DNA of 64,000 bases from Planomicrobium sp. CPCC 101079 (GTDB lineage: Bacteria > Bacillota > Bacilli > Bacillales_A > Planococcaceae). The translations under genes and the position numbers were made by a program. The stretch is from assembly GCF_007859275.1 (NCBI RefSeq), contig NZ_VOHC01000011.1:124001-188000 (forward strand). The letters are read 5' to 3'. Each line of letters opens with the position of its first letter. The stretch's first letter is position 1. Below are positions 63,159-64,000 of this stretch, one piece after another. The notes beneath the pieces were generated by a model, which had not been told where the DNA came from, did no database searches, and saw only the letters and a program-made list of their open reading frames with translations.

Positions 63159-63680
63159 ATGATGAAAAATTTTATACCAAGCCAGTTCGTTAAAAAAGTG
63201 TCGGATATTACGCCAGAATCGCTGCTGGAAAAAAATATCAAAGGCATTATTACCGATTTGGACAATACACTTGTGGAATGGGACCGGCCAGAAGCCACTC
63301 CGCTGCTGATCGAGTGGCTGAAGTCGATGAAAGATGCAGGGATTCAAGTGGTCATTGTGTCGAACAACAATGAAATGCGGGTCAAATCTTTTGCCGACCC
63401 TCTGGGCATTCCTTTTATCCATCAAGCGAGAAAACCGATGGGCCGGGCATTCCGGAGAGCACTGAAAATCATGGAAGCGAAAAAGGAAAATGTCGTGGTC
63501 ATCGGCGACCAGATGCTGACCGATATTTTCGGCGGCAATTTGAACAAACTTCATACAATTTTGGTTGTGCCAGTCGCTCAAAGCGACGGTTTTTTTACAC
63601 GCATCAACCGGGTTGTTGAACGCAGAATCATGAAGCGATTAAAAGAAAAAGGGCAATTAATGTGGGAGGAAGAAAATTGA
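63159..63680 (+). CDS. yqeG: YqeG family HAD-type phosphatase
   Basis: HAD motif I ITDLDNTLVEWD, motif II VIVSNN, motif III K in ARKPMGRAF, motif IV VIGDQMLTDIFGG. 173 residues, ATG 63159 nine bases after GGGAG. Overlaps yqeH by four bases, as in other Bacilli. Confidence 0.94.
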   Translation: MMKNFIPSQFVKKVSDITPESLLEKNIKGIITDLDNTLVEWDRPEATPLLIEWLKSMKDAGIQVVIVSNNNEMRVKSFADPLGIPFIHQARKPMGRAFRRALKIMEAKKENVVVIGDQMLTDIFGGNLNKLHTILVVPVAQSDGFFTRINRVVERRIMKRLKEKGQLMWEEEN

Positions 63681-64000
63681 GCGAAATACCAACTTGTATC
63701 GGATGCGGGGCACAAATCCAAACGGACCGCCCTGGAGAACCAGGCTATGCGCCGCAGTCTTCATTAAATAAAGAAGAAATCATTTGCCAGCGCTGTTTCC
63801 GGTTGAAAAACTACAACGAATTGCAGCCGGTATCACTTACCGATGACGATTTCCTGCGTATATTGAACGGGCTCGGTGAACGCAAAGGGCTTATCGTTAA
63901 AATCGTGGACATTTTCGATTTCAACGGCAGCTGGCTGCCGGGGCTTCACCGCTTTGTCGGCGGGAATGATATATTGCTGATCGGAAATAAAGCCGATCTT
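63677..64000 (+). CDS. yqeH: Ribosome biogenesis GTPase YqeH, N-terminal part
   Basis: Runs off the right edge after 108 codons. TTG start after GGGAGGAAG. Zinc finger CIGC ... CQRCFRLKNYN, then VKIVDIFDFNGSW and the G4 motif NKADL, which comes first in this circularly permuted GTPase. Needed for 30S assembly in B. subtilis. Confidence 0.93.
   Translation, partial: MSEIPTCIGCGAQIQTDRPGEPGYAPQSSLNKEEIICQRCFRLKNYNELQPVSLTDDDFLRILNGLGERKGLIVKIVDIFDFNGSWLPGLHRFVGGNDILLIGNKADL

Overview
The window is chromosomal DNA from a low-to-mid G+C Gram-positive bacterium of the Planococcus/Planomicrobium type (family Planococcaceae); the genus is an inference. The gene order follows the Bacillus subtilis backbone closely (folC - comC - maf - radC - mreBCD - minCD - rplU - prp - rpmA - spo0B - obg - pheB - pheA - niaR - ruvAB - queA - tgt - yajC - comN - secDF - recJ - apt - relA - dtd - amidase - hisS - aspS - 6S RNA - tcdA - rarA - cymR - yrvO - mnmA - TPR - recD2 - alaS - ireB - ruvX - DUF1292 - mltG - trmR - udk - greA - yrrS - mtnN). 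The sporulation genes found on this backbone in B. subtilis (spoIIB, spoIVFA, spoIVFB, spoVB) are absent, which fits a non-spore-former that still keeps a Spo0B-like protein.

Region by region. 1-2345: end of folC, a membrane GAF-GGDEF diguanylate cyclase, and an AT-rich gap. 2346-12095: a type IV pilus locus with two uncharacterised membrane/exported proteins, PilB and PilT ATPases, PilC platform, one major prepilin with its own promoter, PilM, PilN, a PilO-like protein ending in a LysM domain, and, behind a terminator, the prepilin peptidase at the position of B. subtilis comC. 12387-17734: maf, radC and the shape/division genes mreBCD-minCD. 17958-21472: the L21-Prp-L27 ribosomal operon with its leader, Spo0B-like protein, Obg, PheB. 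21490-30679: pheA, a reversed niaR, ruvAB, queuosine genes, yajC, comN, secDF. 30762-38493: recJ, apt, an inserted pair (pectate-lyase-fold protein and PfpI-family protein), relA, dtd. 38602-43606: SH3b amidase on the minus strand, and a T-box-controlled hisS-aspS operon. 43659-46741: 6S RNA, tcdA, a 655-bp composite repeat, rarA. 46874-55775: cymR-yrvO-mnmA, TPR protein, recD2, and a T-box-controlled alaS. 55865-64000: ireB-ruvX-DUF1292, mltG, trmR, udk, greA, yrrS, mtnN, divergent pssA/psd, yqeG and a truncated yqeH.

Most of the window is housekeeping. The features most worth a second look are the monoderm pilus locus with its PilO-LysM fusion and unexplained partner proteins, the covarying hairpin repeats and their MITE-like composite, the two-gene insertion between apt and relA, and trmR without the usual tRNA-hydroxylation genes beside it.
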